Below, one piece after another: positions 1-8,473 of a stretch of 64,000 bases of DNA. A model generated the notes under the pieces. That model saw only the letters and a program-made list of their open reading frames with translations. It made no database searches and was not told the origin of the DNA. Position numbers and translations under genes: made by a program. The stretch is from Phytoactinopolyspora halotolerans (lineage in GTDB: Bacteria; Actinomycetota; Actinomycetes; Jiangellales; Jiangellaceae): contig NZ_JAAGOA010000007.1 in NCBI RefSeq assembly GCF_010550675.1, forward strand, positions 62,001-126,000. Direction: 5' to 3'. How positions within the stretch are numbered: position 1 is the stretch's first letter; each line of letters opens with the position of its first letter.

Positions 1-142
1 GGCGAACTTGCAGCTCCAGGAGCTGACACCCGCACGAGCCTCGTTGGAGGACATCTTCATCGATCTCACCAAGGACGCCGTGGACTACCACGGCGCCACC
101 GATTCCACCAACAGCACGCACAAACTGGAGAACCCGCGATGA
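1..142 (+). CDS. ABC transporter ATP-binding protein, C-terminal fragment
   Basis: The window opens inside a reading frame starting at base 2 that runs to a TGA at 140-142. The visible tail of about 46 residues contains SLEDIFIDLT, typical of the C-terminus of ABC-2 exporter ATPases (the LEDVFLxLT region). The stop overlaps the ATG of the next gene, a membrane permease, so the two are translationally coupled and probably form one exporter. The Walker motifs lie outside the window, so the substrate cannot be judged. Confidence 0.75.
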   Translation, partial: ANLQLQELTPARASLEDIFIDLTKDAVDYHGATDSTNSTHKLENPR

Positions 143-975
143 GCACCACCAACACGACACTGGTCCCACCAGCCGGATCGCCACGAGCCGACGACGTGTC
201 GGCCCAGAACGTCACCCTTCCTCGGGTCATCCGATCGGAGTGGATCAAGTTGCGATCGCTCCGCTCGATGATCGTCACGCTGGCCCTGACCGCCGCCGCC
301 GTCATCGCCACCGGCGTGTTGGTGTCGATGCTCAGCAACGGCGCCCCCATAGCTGCCGATGGCGAGGGGATCTACGACCCCGCAGGCAACAGCCTGTTCG
401 GGGCGACGCTCGCCCAAGTCGTGCTCGGCGTCATGGGCGCGCTGGTCGTCACGTCGGAGTACTCGACGGGTCTGATCCGCACGACGCTCACCGCAGTGCC
501 CCGGCGGCTGCCAGTGTTGTGGGCCAAGGTGGTCGTCGTCGCTGCTGCTGCGTTCGCCACGATGGTGGCATCGCTATCGGTGGCCTTCTTCGTCGGACAG
601 GCTGTCTATAGCGGTGGCGGGCCGTCGGCGTCACTGTCCGACCCAGGTGTGCTCCGAGCCGTGCTCGCGGCGGCGCTGTTCCCGACCGCGATCGCAGTGA
701 TGGGTGTTGCCTTCGGCGCGTTGATGCGGCACACCGCGACAGCGATCGGCATCCTGGTCGCGATCTTGTTCGTCCTGCCCACGCTGTTCGAGACGCTGGG
801 CGGAGTGTGGGGCGATGCTGTCGAATACCTCCCGAGCGAAGCGGGACAGGCGATGATTGCTGTCGTCAGGGAATCGGGCGATATGTCACCGAGCGTTGCT
901 CTGCTCGTGCTGATCGGCTGGATCGGGGTCCTGCTCGCCGCAGGCACGATCGCCCTCAAGCGCCGAGACGCGTGA
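139..975 (+). CDS. ABC-2 type transporter permease
   Basis: This 278-residue integral membrane protein is probably the permease of the exporter whose ATPase ends at 142. After a polar N-terminus it has about six hydrophobic segments, the first near residues 42-65 and the last near 253-273. The sequence TSEYSTGLIRTTLTAVPRR at about 105-123 is the E-Y-x-x-G-x-I/L-R-T signature of bacitracin- and antibiotic-type ABC permeases. The ATG start overlaps the upstream stop. The stop in turn overlaps the GTG of the histidine kinase, so exporter and two-component genes are one operon, as in LiaSR/VraSR-linked stress exporters. Export of an antimicrobial or lipid-active compound is inferred. Confidence 0.85.
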   Translation: MSTTNTTLVPPAGSPRADDVSAQNVTLPRVIRSEWIKLRSLRSMIVTLALTAAAVIATGVLVSMLSNGAPIAADGEGIYDPAGNSLFGATLAQVVLGVMGALVVTSEYSTGLIRTTLTAVPRRLPVLWAKVVVVAAAAFATMVASLSVAFFVGQAVYSGGGPSASLSDPGVLRAVLAAALFPTAIAVMGVAFGALMRHTATAIGILVAILFVLPTLFETLGGVWGDAVEYLPSEAGQAMIAVVRESGDMSPSVALLVLIGWIGVLLAAGTIALKRRDA

Positions 976-2231
976 GGATCGCCGACCTGCGATGGGGCTC
1001 AAACGCACAGCACGTACAGGTGTCTGCCTTGTCTAACGTCTCGGGCATCGATCGCTCGTGGCCAGCACTGCGCACCGCCGTCGCCGATCTGGCGATCGCC
1101 GCCGCCGTCTACGCTGGGGGCCTGATCTACGAGGCGGTCGACGCTGGCGACGTCGGCGCCAGCCTCGATGCCGTCGACTTCGTCACGTGCGCTGGCGCAG
1201 CGGCCCTGATCCTGCTGCGCCGGCGTGCCCCGCTGCCGGTGTTAGTGGTCGCGATGGTCGCCGCCGTGTGGTCGCTGATCCCGGACGATGACCCAGGTGA
1301 GCTCCGGGTCGCTGCGATCATCGCTCTGTACACCGTGGCGTCGACGTCGGGCCGCAGGACCGCCTGGACGGCCGGCGCGGCGACGGCAGCTGCGCTGTAT
1401 GTGACGGCGGCGGTCACATCACCGGGCCCGTGGTACGACGGTGAGAACCTGGAGCTGATCGCCTGGGCCAGTCTCGCCACAGCGGCAGGCGACGCAGTGA
1501 GGAGCAGACGCGCATACAACCTGGCACGGCAGGAGAGAGCGACAGCCCTTCAAGATCGCGCCGAACGCGCAGAACATGCGCTCGAGGAGGAAGCCAGGCG
1601 GCAAGTGATCGAGGAGCGCATGCGCATCGCTCGCGAGCTGCACGACGTGGTCGCTCACCACATCGCCGTGATCAACGTCCAAGCTGGGGTCGCCGCACAC
1701 CTGCTACGGGACGACCCGACCGGTGCGCAGGAAGCTCTCACGCACGTCCGTCGCGGAGCCGCAAGCGTGCTCGACGAGTTGAGCAGCATCCTCAGCGTGA
1801 TCCGCCAGTCCGACGAAGCCACCTCGACGACAGACCCTCTCCCCACCCTCGACGACCTGCAACGCCTCATCGCCGACTTCGCCAACGTCGGCCTCGAGAT
1901 CGAATGGCACACCGCTGGCACGCGCAGACCGGTGGCGCCGACGATCGGCCTCGCCGCCTACCGGATCATCCAGGAATCCCTGACCAACGCCCATCGCTAC
2001 GGCTGTCATCATCGAGCCACCCTACGACTCACCTACGAGCGCGATACGCTGCGCATCGAGATCCTCAACGACATCGACACCGACCGACCAATGGGAACGC
2101 CACGAGGACACGGCACCGTCGGCATGCGAGAGAGGGCCGCCGCCGCCGGTGGCACGATCGAGATCGGGCCAACCGCAGGCGGCCAGTTCCGCGTCCATGC
2201 CACCCTCCACACCGAACAGGCCGAACCATGA
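972..2231 (+). CDS. sensor histidine kinase (HisKA_3 / NarL-type)
   Basis: Two-component sensor kinase of about 419 residues. The GTG at 972 overlaps the permease stop and removes an N-terminal extension that would lie inside the permease gene; a second GTG at 1020 is possible. The N-terminal third carries several hydrophobic helices. A coiled-coil linker follows, and then the HisKA_3 phosphoacceptor box RIARELHDVVAHHIAVI with His in ELHDVV. The C-terminal HATPase region contains the N-box (IIQESLTNAHRYG) and the G-rich GHGTVGMRERA. The stop overlaps the start of the response regulator (ATGA). The family senses envelope stress or drugs, but no ligand can be named. Confidence 0.9.
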   Translation: MRIADLRWGSNAQHVQVSALSNVSGIDRSWPALRTAVADLAIAAAVYAGGLIYEAVDAGDVGASLDAVDFVTCAGAAALILLRRRAPLPVLVVAMVAAVWSLIPDDDPGELRVAAIIALYTVASTSGRRTAWTAGAATAAALYVTAAVTSPGPWYDGENLELIAWASLATAAGDAVRSRRAYNLARQERATALQDRAERAEHALEEEARRQVIEERMRIARELHDVVAHHIAVINVQAGVAAHLLRDDPTGAQEALTHVRRGAASVLDELSSILSVIRQSDEATSTTDPLPTLDDLQRLIADFANVGLEIEWHTAGTRRPVAPTIGLAAYRIIQESLTNAHRYGCHHRATLRLTYERDTLRIEILNDIDTDRPMGTPRGHGTVGMRERAAAAGGTIEIGPTAGGQFRVHATLHTEQAEP

Positions 2232-2902
2232 CGATCCGTGTGCTGCTCGCCGACGACCAAGCGCTCATTCGTGCGGGCTTCAAGGCCCTGATCGACTCCG
2301 CCCCCGATCTCACCGTCGTCGCCGAAGCGGCAACCGGCGCCGAGGCCGTGACGCAAGCCCGGTCGAGCCGCGCTGACATCGTGCTGATGGACATCCGCAT
2401 GCCCGACATGGACGGCATCGCGGCGACACGAGCTATCACGACAGACGACGACATGGCCGGTGTCCGTGTCGTCATCCTCACCACCTTCGAGATCGACGAC
2501 CTCGTGATCAGCGCCGTCCAGGCCGGAGCCAGCGGGTTCCTCGGCAAAGGCGTCGACTCCGCTGAACTCCTCGACGCGATCCGCATCGTCGCCTCCGGTG
2601 AGGCACTGCTCTCCCCGCGAGCGACGAGCGGTCTCCTGGCCCAGCTCCGCCACCACGAGCGGCCCTTCCCGACGACCGAATCCGAACGGTTCAACAGCCT
2701 CACCGCACGCGAGCGCGAGCTCACGACGCTCGTTGCAACTGGACTCAGCAACGACGACATCGCCGAACGCCTCCACCTCTCACCGCTCACCGTCAAGACC
2801 CACGTCAACCGGGCCATGATGAAACTCGGGGTGCGCGACCGCGCCCAACTCGTGGTCCTCGCTTACGAAGGTGGGCTCATCCAGCCCGGCCGGCAACCAT
2901 GA
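2228..2902 (+). CDS. LuxR/NarL-family response regulator
   Basis: Response regulator of 224 residues, partner of the overlapping kinase. The receiver domain begins MTIRVLLADDQALIRAGF, with acidic residues at 9-10 and the phosphoacceptor Asp55 in LMDIRMPDMDG. The conserved Thr and Lys follow in ILTTF and LGKG. The C-terminal LuxR helix-turn-helix (about 160-220) contains LTARERE and LSPLTVKTHVNRAMMKLGV. It probably activates the exporter operon to which it belongs. Family assignment is certain; the regulon is inferred from gene order. Confidence 0.93.
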   Translation: MTIRVLLADDQALIRAGFKALIDSAPDLTVVAEAATGAEAVTQARSSRADIVLMDIRMPDMDGIAATRAITTDDDMAGVRVVILTTFEIDDLVISAVQAGASGFLGKGVDSAELLDAIRIVASGEALLSPRATSGLLAQLRHHERPFPTTESERFNSLTARERELTTLVATGLSNDDIAERLHLSPLTVKTHVNRAMMKLGVRDRAQLVVLAYEGGLIQPGRQP

Positions 2903-2991
2903 CCCTTGGCACAGAGCTGGGGGCGGGAGGCCGTCGACTTGCTGGGAGTCGCGCGCCCGTGCGGCGACTCGTTCCTTTGGAGGTTGGCATG

Positions 2992-3239
2992 AAGCGTCGC
3001 GTGGCCGGTGTTCACCACCGTCAATCTCAATCGGGACTACGTGGCGGATCAGGTGTTCTGGCAGAACGCCCCGATCCTGTACGGCCGGCTTGAAGCACGC
3101 GCGATCCTCGACGCCCGCTTCTCCGAGCAGGCACAGATTCTGGCTCTGGGAGAAGACCGGACCGGTTACCTGTTGCCGTGGCTGGAAGAGCTGGTTGCGC
3201 TGAGCATCGACGGGCCGCACCCGGAGCGCTTCTACCGAA
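2992..3239 (+). pseudogene. orphan reading-frame remnant of unknown origin
   Basis: An open frame with coding-like composition, readable from VFTTVNLNRDYVADQVFWQ to PERFYRM, follows an in-frame stop at about 2990 and has no good start codon. It ends where a second frame with recognisable recombinase sequence takes over. I do not recognise the family. It looks like a piece of a decayed gene joined to the recombinase remnant downstream, on the 3' side of tRNA-Ala. A real short gene is not excluded. Confidence 0.25.
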
Positions 3240-3450
3240 TGCAGTCCCTCGCCTGTGCAACCAGGCGTTCTTCACCCGCATCTACCTCGAAGAAGACGAC
3301 GACGGGGAGCTGCGGGTCGAGCGCTCCCACCCGTTCGACATGCTGCTCGACCCCGGCGTCCAAGCCGACGCCGCAGCGTGGGCCGGCGGCGGGACCCTGG
3401 CAGCACACGAGGCCCAAACCCGCCAAATGTTGGATCAGGCGAAAGTTTGA
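3236..3450 (+). pseudogene. serine-recombinase C-terminal remnant
   Basis: The frame read from LCNQAFFTRIYLEEDD through ELRVERSHPFDMLLDP to a TGA at 3448-3450 resembles the extreme C-terminus of large actinobacterial serine recombinases (typical pattern LCNQAFFxxIYxxED then RPFxxLxxPxVQA). The catalytic resolvase domain and zinc ribbon are missing, and the preceding coding signal is in another frame. It is therefore a broken remnant, not an active enzyme. It ends 15 bp from the 3' end of tRNA-Ala, a usual place for integrated elements, and suggests an old element decayed here. Confidence 0.55.
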
Positions 3451-3465
3451 ACCTCGTGCGTCGGG

Positions 3466-3538
3466 TGGAGCTAAGGGGATTCGAACCCCTGACCTCCTCC
3501 ATGCCATGGAGGCGCGCTACCAACTGCGCCATAGCCCC
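3466..3538 (-). tRNA. tRNA-Ala (anticodon GGC)
   Basis: On the minus strand a full 73-nt cloverleaf can be drawn. The acceptor stem GGGGCTA pairs with TAGCTCC and contains the G3:U70 wobble that identifies alanine tRNAs. The D arm is GCGCAGTTGGTAGCGC, the anticodon stem CCTCC/GGAGG encloses ATGGCAT (anticodon GGC), and the T arm contains GGTTCGAATCC. The discriminator is A, and CCA is not encoded (CCC follows). A recombinase remnant abuts the 3' end. Confidence 0.96.
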
Positions 3539-3662
3539 TCGTGGACAGCGATGCTAGCTTAGCCGACTCTCGGCCGAAGTTCATAATCGACTACCGTCAC
3601 CGCACTGAGCAGCAGCTTCACGTCGGCACGTCGAGTCCGCATACAAAAGCCACCGAACCCCC

Positions 3663-3708
3663 TTGCACCCCGAGAAAAGTGGCAGTTACTGTGAAAAGAG
3701 AGTAACTG
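3663..3708 (+). promoter_or_regulatory. mmpL promoter with 26-bp TetR-type operator
   Basis: A perfect inverted repeat, CAGTTACT (3683-3690) and AGTAACTG (3701-3708), is separated by 10 bp. It overlaps a candidate promoter with -35 TTGCAC at 3663-3668 and -10 TACTGT at 3687-3692 (18-bp spacer). Arm length and layout suit a TetR dimer, and a TetR gene sits at the end of this transcript. The repeat lies upstream of the chosen exporter start at 3810. This argues against an earlier TTG start at 3663, which coincides with the -35 box. Confidence 0.6.
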
Positions 3709-3809
3709 TCAGGTTGGGTTCGGTCCCGCGGACCACATGCCAGGCAGCGCTCGCAAGCCCGTCGGCTGCTCCCGCAGCCGTTGTACAGATTGCGCGAACG
3801 GAGCGAACG

Positions 3810-6017
3810 GTGGCGACAATCCTCTACCGACTGGGCCGGTTCTCGTACCGGAGCCGCCGGCTGGTCGGCCTCATCTGGTTAGCGGTCGTGGTGGCGGTCG
3901 GGGTAGCCGCCGCGACACTCTCCGACTCGACCTCTGACTCCTTCTCGATCCCCGGAACCGAGTCTCAGGAAGCCTTCGATCTGCTCGGCGAGCGCTTCCC
4001 TGAGATGGACCTCAACGGCGCATCGGCGCGGGTCGTCTTCCAGACACCTGAGGGTGAGACCGTTCAGGAGCCCGAGAACCGCCAAACCGTGGAAGCCGTG
4101 CTGGAAGAGATCGCGGCCGGCCCGCAGGTCGCACGCATCGACAGCCCGTTCGACACCGGGCTGGTCTCAGAGGACGGTACGATCGCGCTCGCCGAGGTCA
4201 CCTACACGGTCGAGTTCTACGACGTCGTCGATCTCGACGACGAGGCCCGCGACGTCCTGCACGACGCCGCCGATACCGGCCGTGACGCGGGCTTGACCGT
4301 GGAACTCGGCGGGCCCGTCCTGGAAGAGCAGCCAGAGATCAGCAGCGAACTGATCGGTCTGGCCATCGCCGCCCTGGTCCTGATCATCACGTTCGGCTCG
4401 CTGCTCGCCGCAGGAATGCCGCTGGTCACCGGCGTTACCGGGGTGACCATCGGGATCGCCGCCATCACTGCCGGTACCGCATTCCTGGACCTCGGCACGA
4501 CGACGCCCATTCTCGCCACCATGCTGGGCCTGGCGGTCGGCATCGACTACGCGTTGTTCATCATGTCCCGCTACCGGCACGAGCTGGCGATCCGCCACGA
4601 CGGCGCAGAGGCCGCCGGGCGCGCGCTCGGCACGGCCGGCTCCGCCGTCGTCTTCGCCGGGCTCACTGTCATGATCGCCCTGTCCGGATTGTCCGTCGTA
4701 GGGATCCCGATCCTCACCGAGATGGGCCTCGCCGCCGCGCTGACCGTCGGGATCGCCGTCGTCATCGCGCTGACCCTGCTGCCCGCCCTCCTCGGCTTCG
4801 CCGGCCGTCGTGTCCTCTCCACGCGGATACCCGGCCTCAAAGTGCGCGACCCCGAGGACGACAGCCGCCCGACGATGGGCCGCCGCTGGGCGAGTTTCGT
4901 CGTCCGCCGCCCGGTGGCCGTGTTGACCGTCGCCGTCGTCGGTCTCGGTGTCCTGGCCCTCCCCGTCACCGACCTCCGCCTCGGCTTCCCTGACGAGGGC
5001 ACGTACCCGGAACACACCACCCAACGCCAGGCGTACGACCTCACCGCCGAGGGCTTCGGTCCCGGATTCAACGGGCCCCTGCTGGTCGTCGCCGACATGA
5101 ACGACGTGTCCGCGCCAGAGCAGGCGGCCGAGGACCTACACGCGACCCTGTCCGGCCTGGATAACGTCCAGATGGCCGCGCCGCCGCAGTTCAACCAGGC
5201 CGGTGACACCGCCGTCTTCAGTGTCGTGCCGCTGACCGGCCCTGACCACGAGGACACCGAGCAGCTGGTGAACACCATCCGCTCGGACGTCAACGCACAG
5301 GCCGACCAGGCCGGCGCCGAGCTCAGCGTGACCGGCTCGACTGCTGTGTTCATCGACTTCAACGACAAGATGGGCGACGCCCTGCTGCCCTACCTCAGCG
5401 TCGTGGTCGGGTTGTCCTTCATCCTGCTCATGATCGTGTTCCGGTCGATCATCGTGCCGCTGAAGGCTGCACTCGGCTTCCTGCTGACCATCGCCGCCAC
5501 CTTCGGTGCTCTGGTCGCCGTCTTCCAGTGGGGCTGGCTGACCGGTCTGCTCGGGCTTCAGGAGACCGGGTCGGTCATCAGCCTGCTGCCCATCTTCATC
5601 ATCGGCGTCGTGTTCGGCCTGGCGATGGACTACGAGGTCTTCCTGGTGACGCGGATGCGTGAGGAATACGTCCACGGGGCGGCGCCGACGTCCGCCGTCA
5701 CCGTGGGGTTCCAGCACGGTGCACGGGTGGTCGCTGCGGCAGCGATCATCATGATCAGCGTCTTCGGTGGATTCATCCTGGGCGACGTGAGCGACATCGT
5801 CCAGATCGGTTTCGCATTAGCCGTCGCCATCGCGTTCGACGCCTTCATCGTCCGCATGACCATCGTGCCGTCGGTGCTGGCCCTGGTCGGCGCACGCGCA
5901 TGGTGGCTCCCCAGATGGCTGGACCGGCTGCTGCCCAACGTCGACGTCGAGGGCGAACGACTCGCCCGCTACCTCCAGGCGCAGGAACGCAGCCCGGACA
6001 CCACCGAGGTCAGATAG
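3810..6017 (+). CDS. MMPL-family RND transporter
   Basis: Exporter of about 735 residues with the duplicated MmpL architecture. Each half has one N-terminal membrane helix, a soluble domain of about 150 residues, and a bundle of five or six helices. The first half shows GLAVGIDYALFIMSRYRHE and the second GLAMDYEVFLVTRMREE, the G-x-x-x-D-Y proton-relay motif on TM4 of each repeat. Length matches the short actinobacterial MmpL/SCO-type exporters. The GTG at 3810 begins VATILYRLGRFSYRSRR just ahead of the first helix. The family exports lipids or drugs; the substrate here is unknown. The neighbouring TetR and the upstream operator suggest induction by its substrate. Confidence 0.88.
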   Translation: MATILYRLGRFSYRSRRLVGLIWLAVVVAVGVAAATLSDSTSDSFSIPGTESQEAFDLLGERFPEMDLNGASARVVFQTPEGETVQEPENRQTVEAVLEEIAAGPQVARIDSPFDTGLVSEDGTIALAEVTYTVEFYDVVDLDDEARDVLHDAADTGRDAGLTVELGGPVLEEQPEISSELIGLAIAALVLIITFGSLLAAGMPLVTGVTGVTIGIAAITAGTAFLDLGTTTPILATMLGLAVGIDYALFIMSRYRHELAIRHDGAEAAGRALGTAGSAVVFAGLTVMIALSGLSVVGIPILTEMGLAAALTVGIAVVIALTLLPALLGFAGRRVLSTRIPGLKVRDPEDDSRPTMGRRWASFVVRRPVAVLTVAVVGLGVLALPVTDLRLGFPDEGTYPEHTTQRQAYDLTAEGFGPGFNGPLLVVADMNDVSAPEQAAEDLHATLSGLDNVQMAAPPQFNQAGDTAVFSVVPLTGPDHEDTEQLVNTIRSDVNAQADQAGAELSVTGSTAVFIDFNDKMGDALLPYLSVVVGLSFILLMIVFRSIIVPLKAALGFLLTIAATFGALVAVFQWGWLTGLLGLQETGSVISLLPIFIIGVVFGLAMDYEVFLVTRMREEYVHGAAPTSAVTVGFQHGARVVAAAAIIMISVFGGFILGDVSDIVQIGFALAVAIAFDAFIVRMTIVPSVLALVGARAWWLPRWLDRLLPNVDVEGERLARYLQAQERSPDTTEVR

Positions 6018-6027
6018 GACGTTCACC

Positions 6028-6678
6028 ATGTGGGCGATCCTCACAGCAGCGGCCAGACCAGTGAGAATAGCCGCTATGGGCTCGCGTGGACACGCACCGC
6101 AAGCAGGATTGCGGGAACGCAAGAAAGAACGCACGCGTTCCCGCATCCAGGATCACGCGCTCCGTCTCTATCTGAAACAGGGGTACAGCCGGACCACCGT
6201 CGAGCAGATCGCCGAAGCCGCCGACGTCTCGCAGAGCACCTTCTTCCGATACTTCTCCACCAAGGCGGAGACGGTGCTCTACGACCGGTTTGATCCCGTG
6301 TTCTTGGAGAAGTTCGGGCACCAGCCCGCCGAGCTCGCCCCATTCGATGCGCTCCGCCGGGCTCTCTGGGAGGTGTTCGAGGAGATCGAGCCCGAAGCGT
6401 TGATGCTGGAGCAGAGCCGGTGGCGGCTCGTGGCCGAGGAACCGGAGCTACGCGCGTCGCTACCGGAAGGGACCCGGCAGGGCACGGCCATGCTGGCCAA
6501 CGCCGTCGCCGAGCGCGTCGGCCGCCGACCGGACGACCTCGCCATCCGGATCTGGGTAGGGGCCCTGGTCGGAGCGATATACGCGGCCTTCTTCGCCGCC
6601 ACAGAGGACCCGGACGGGAATTACCTCGAGTACATCGACGCCGCCATCGCCCAGCTCGAAGCCGGCCTCCCCCTATGA
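6028..6678 (+). CDS. TetR/AcrR family regulator
   Basis: Regulator of 216 residues beginning 10 bp after the MMPL stop. The HTH is RTTVEQIAEAADVSQSTFFRYFSTKAETVLYD at about 53-85, standard for TetR N-terminal domains. The C-terminal ligand domain ends in hydrophobic helices (IWVGALVGAIYAAFF). The ATG at 6028 is preceded by AGGACG at good spacing, overlapping the upstream stop. An ATG at 6076 would give a shorter, more typical N-terminus. It probably represses the exporter operon through the inverted repeat at 3683-3708, an inference from position and symmetry. Confidence 0.88.
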   Translation: MWAILTAAARPVRIAAMGSRGHAPQAGLRERKKERTRSRIQDHALRLYLKQGYSRTTVEQIAEAADVSQSTFFRYFSTKAETVLYDRFDPVFLEKFGHQPAELAPFDALRRALWEVFEEIEPEALMLEQSRWRLVAEEPELRASLPEGTRQGTAMLANAVAERVGRRPDDLAIRIWVGALVGAIYAAFFAATEDPDGNYLEYIDAAIAQLEAGLPL

Positions 6679-6697
6679 GCCCTCACATCGCCGGAAA

Positions 6698-6789
6698 GCG
6701 GGGTAAGGGGGGCTCTCCAGGGTTCGGACGGGCATCGGCGAGTGAGGAACGAACGAGCCGCGGGCGGGGAGAGCCTCCCCTTACCCCGC
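6698..6789. terminator. large bidirectional hairpin between convergent genes
   Basis: A GC-rich inverted repeat pairs 6698-6718 (GCGGGGTAAGGGGGGCTCTCC) with 6768-6789, with one bulge across about 21 bp and a 49-bp loop. It sits exactly between the convergent TetR gene (stop 6678) and the minus-strand phosphatase gene (stop 6794), so it probably terminates both. No T-tract is present. Confidence 0.6.
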
Positions 6790-6793
6790 GTGC

Positions 6794-7444
6794 TCAGCCT
6801 TCTTCGATGGCCACCGGCGTCGGGAGGGTCCCGGCGTTGTGCTCGACCAGGATCCAGCCCTCGTCGCCGTGCTCGCCGTCGTTCCGGCGCAGCATCGACC
6901 ACGAGCAGTTGGACAGCCCACCGATGTTGGTGAACAGCTTCAGGGGCATGCCGATCAACGACGCGATCCCGAGCCGGGCCGCACCACCGTGAGTGGTCAG
7001 TACCGCCAGCCCGTCGTCGTCGAGTCTGGCCGCGGCATCCTGCACCGCAGCGACCATCCGGTCGGCGACTTCCTGCCGGGTCTCGCCACCGCCGACGCGC
7101 AGCAGCGGATCACCGGAACGCCACGCCTTGTACTCGTCCGGCCAGCGCGCCGCGATCTCCGCCGCCGTGCACCCCTGCCACTCCCCGGCGAACGTCTCCC
7201 GTAGCCGCTGGTCGGTCTCGTACGGCTTGCCGGTCAGCGCCGACAGCGTCGCCATCGTGTCCTGGGTGCGCTTCAGGTCGGACGCGACCAGCAGATCCGG
7301 CTCCAGCGACGCCAGCCGCGCCGCGGTCTCCCGGGCCTGCTGCCGCCCGACGTCGTCCAGGTCGACGTCCGTCTGACCCTGGAACCTGCCGGCAGCGTTC
7401 CACTCGGTCCTGCCGTGTCTCCACAGGACGACCCGCCGACTCAC
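6794..7444 (-). CDS. histidine phosphatase family protein (rsfS-linked)
   Basis: Histidine phosphatase of about 216 residues. The N-terminal catalytic motif is LWRHGRTEWN, with the R-H-G phosphohistidine loop. A second Arg is in ASDLKRTQDT, the acid Glu follows in LRETFAGEWQG, and the second His is in LTTHGG. The GTG start at 7444 overlaps the rsfS stop, and a start further upstream would lie inside rsfS. Actinobacteria commonly keep a phosphatase of this type directly behind nadD-rsfS; some act as glucosyl-3-phosphoglycerate phosphatase. That substrate is possible here but unproven. Confidence 0.85.
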   Translation of the reverse strand: MSRRVVLWRHGRTEWNAAGRFQGQTDVDLDDVGRQQARETAARLASLEPDLLVASDLKRTQDTMATLSALTGKPYETDQRLRETFAGEWQGCTAAEIAARWPDEYKAWRSGDPLLRVGGGETRQEVADRMVAAVQDAAARLDDDGLAVLTTHGGAARLGIASLIGMPLKLFTNIGGLSNCSWSMLRRNDGEHGDEGWILVEHNAGTLPTPVAIEEG

Positions 7445-7830
7445 TCCCCCACTCCGTTGCGGCCCACGTGGACGCTCTCCGGCAGTTCGATGACGGGACA
7501 GTCCTTCCACAGCCGCTCAAGGGCGTAGTAGGAACGCTCTTCGGCATGCTGCACATGGACGACGATGTCCACATAGTCCAGCAACACCCACCGTCCCTCG
7601 CGCTCACCCTCGCGTCGCACCGGCTTGGCCTCGAGCATGCGCAGTCGTTCCTCGATGGCTTCGACAATGGCTCTGACCTGGCGGTCATTGGGGGCGGAGC
7701 AGACGACGAACGCGTCGGTGATGGCCAACTGGTCCGAGACGTCGAACGCGACGATCTCGTCGGCCAGCTTGTCGGCTGCCGCCTCGGCAGCGGCGAAGGC
7801 AAGTTGTGTAGCGCGGTCGGTAGCGGGCAA
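7441..7830 (-). CDS. rsfS: ribosome silencing factor RsfS
   Basis: Protein of 129 residues of the RsfS/Iojap (DUF143) family, which binds ribosomal protein uL14 and blocks subunit joining in starvation. Diagnostic segments are ITDAFVVCSAPNDRQVRAI, WVLLDYVDIVVHVQ and RSYYALERLW. The start is a TTG preceded by AAAGG. It lies 36 bp downstream of nadD in the usual nadD-rsfS pair and overlaps the phosphatase gene by four bases. Confidence 0.94.
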   Translation of the reverse strand: MPATDRATQLAFAAAEAAADKLADEIVAFDVSDQLAITDAFVVCSAPNDRQVRAIVEAIEERLRMLEAKPVRREGEREGRWVLLDYVDIVVHVQHAEERSYYALERLWKDCPVIELPESVHVGRNGVGE

Positions 7831-7866
7831 ATCTGAGCCTTTCGAGCGGACGATTCCCTGACGATC

Positions 7867-8463
7867 CTACGTCGGCCGGTACAGTCGACGCTTGTTGATG
7901 TACTGGACGATCCCGTCCGGCACCAGATACCAGATGGGTTCGCCTCCAGCCACCCTCTCCCGGCACTCGCTGGAGGAGATGGCCAGCGCCGGCACCTCGA
8001 CCAGCGTGACCTTTCCCTCCGGCAGCCCGGCGTCGGACAACTCATGGCCCGGCCGGGTACACCCGACGAAGTGCGCCAGGTCGAACAGCTCCTCCGCATT
8101 TCGCCAGGTCAGAATCTGGTGAAGTGCGTCGGCACCGGTGATGAAGAACAACTCGGTGTCCGGCCCGTGCTCCGTGCGCAGATCGCGCAGCGTGTCCACG
8201 GTGTAGGTGACCCCGCCGCGGTCGATGTCCACCCGACTGGTCGAGAACCTCGGGTTCGATGCGGTGGCGATGACCGTCATCAGATACCGGTCTTCGGCGG
8301 CAGTGACGTCGCGATCACCCTTCTGCCACGGCTGACCGGTGGGGACGAACACGACCTCGTCAAGGCCGAACCAATGCGCGACCTCGCTGGCGGCGACAAG
8401 GTGGCCGTGGTGGATGGGATCGAACGTCCCACCCATGATGCCGAGGCGCTTGTGCTCGCTCAC
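7867..8463 (-). CDS. nadD: nicotinate-nucleotide adenylyltransferase
   Basis: NadD, 198 residues, converts nicotinate mononucleotide and ATP to deamido-NAD. The nucleotidyltransferase signature [12 protein letters not shown] is at 11-22 and the second motif, [10 protein letters not shown], near the C-terminus. [14 protein letters not shown] is the family central motif. The start is GTG at 8463, ten bases after the stop of a small membrane protein gene. It is transcribed with rsfS and the phosphatase. Confidence 0.95.
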   Translation of the reverse strand: MSEHKRLGIMGGTFDPIHHGHLVAASEVAHWFGLDEVVFVPTGQPWQKGDRDVTAAEDRYLMTVIATASNPRFSTSRVDIDRGGVTYTVDTLRDLRTEHGPDTELFFITGADALHQILTWRNAEELFDLAHFVGCTRPGHELSDAGLPEGKVTLVEVPALAISSSECRERVAGGEPIWYLVPDGIVQYINKRRLYRPT

Positions 8464-8473
8464 CGATATCAGC

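Noticed and set aside
139-3450. Intact integrative element next to tRNA-Ala
   Set aside because: Only a C-terminal recombinase fragment is present, with no excisionase, conjugation or phage genes and no visible second att copy in the window.
3663-3809. Extended N-terminus for the MMPL transporter
   Set aside because: The extension covers a promoter and operator, its TTG is the -35 box, and its residues do not resemble an MmpL N-terminus.
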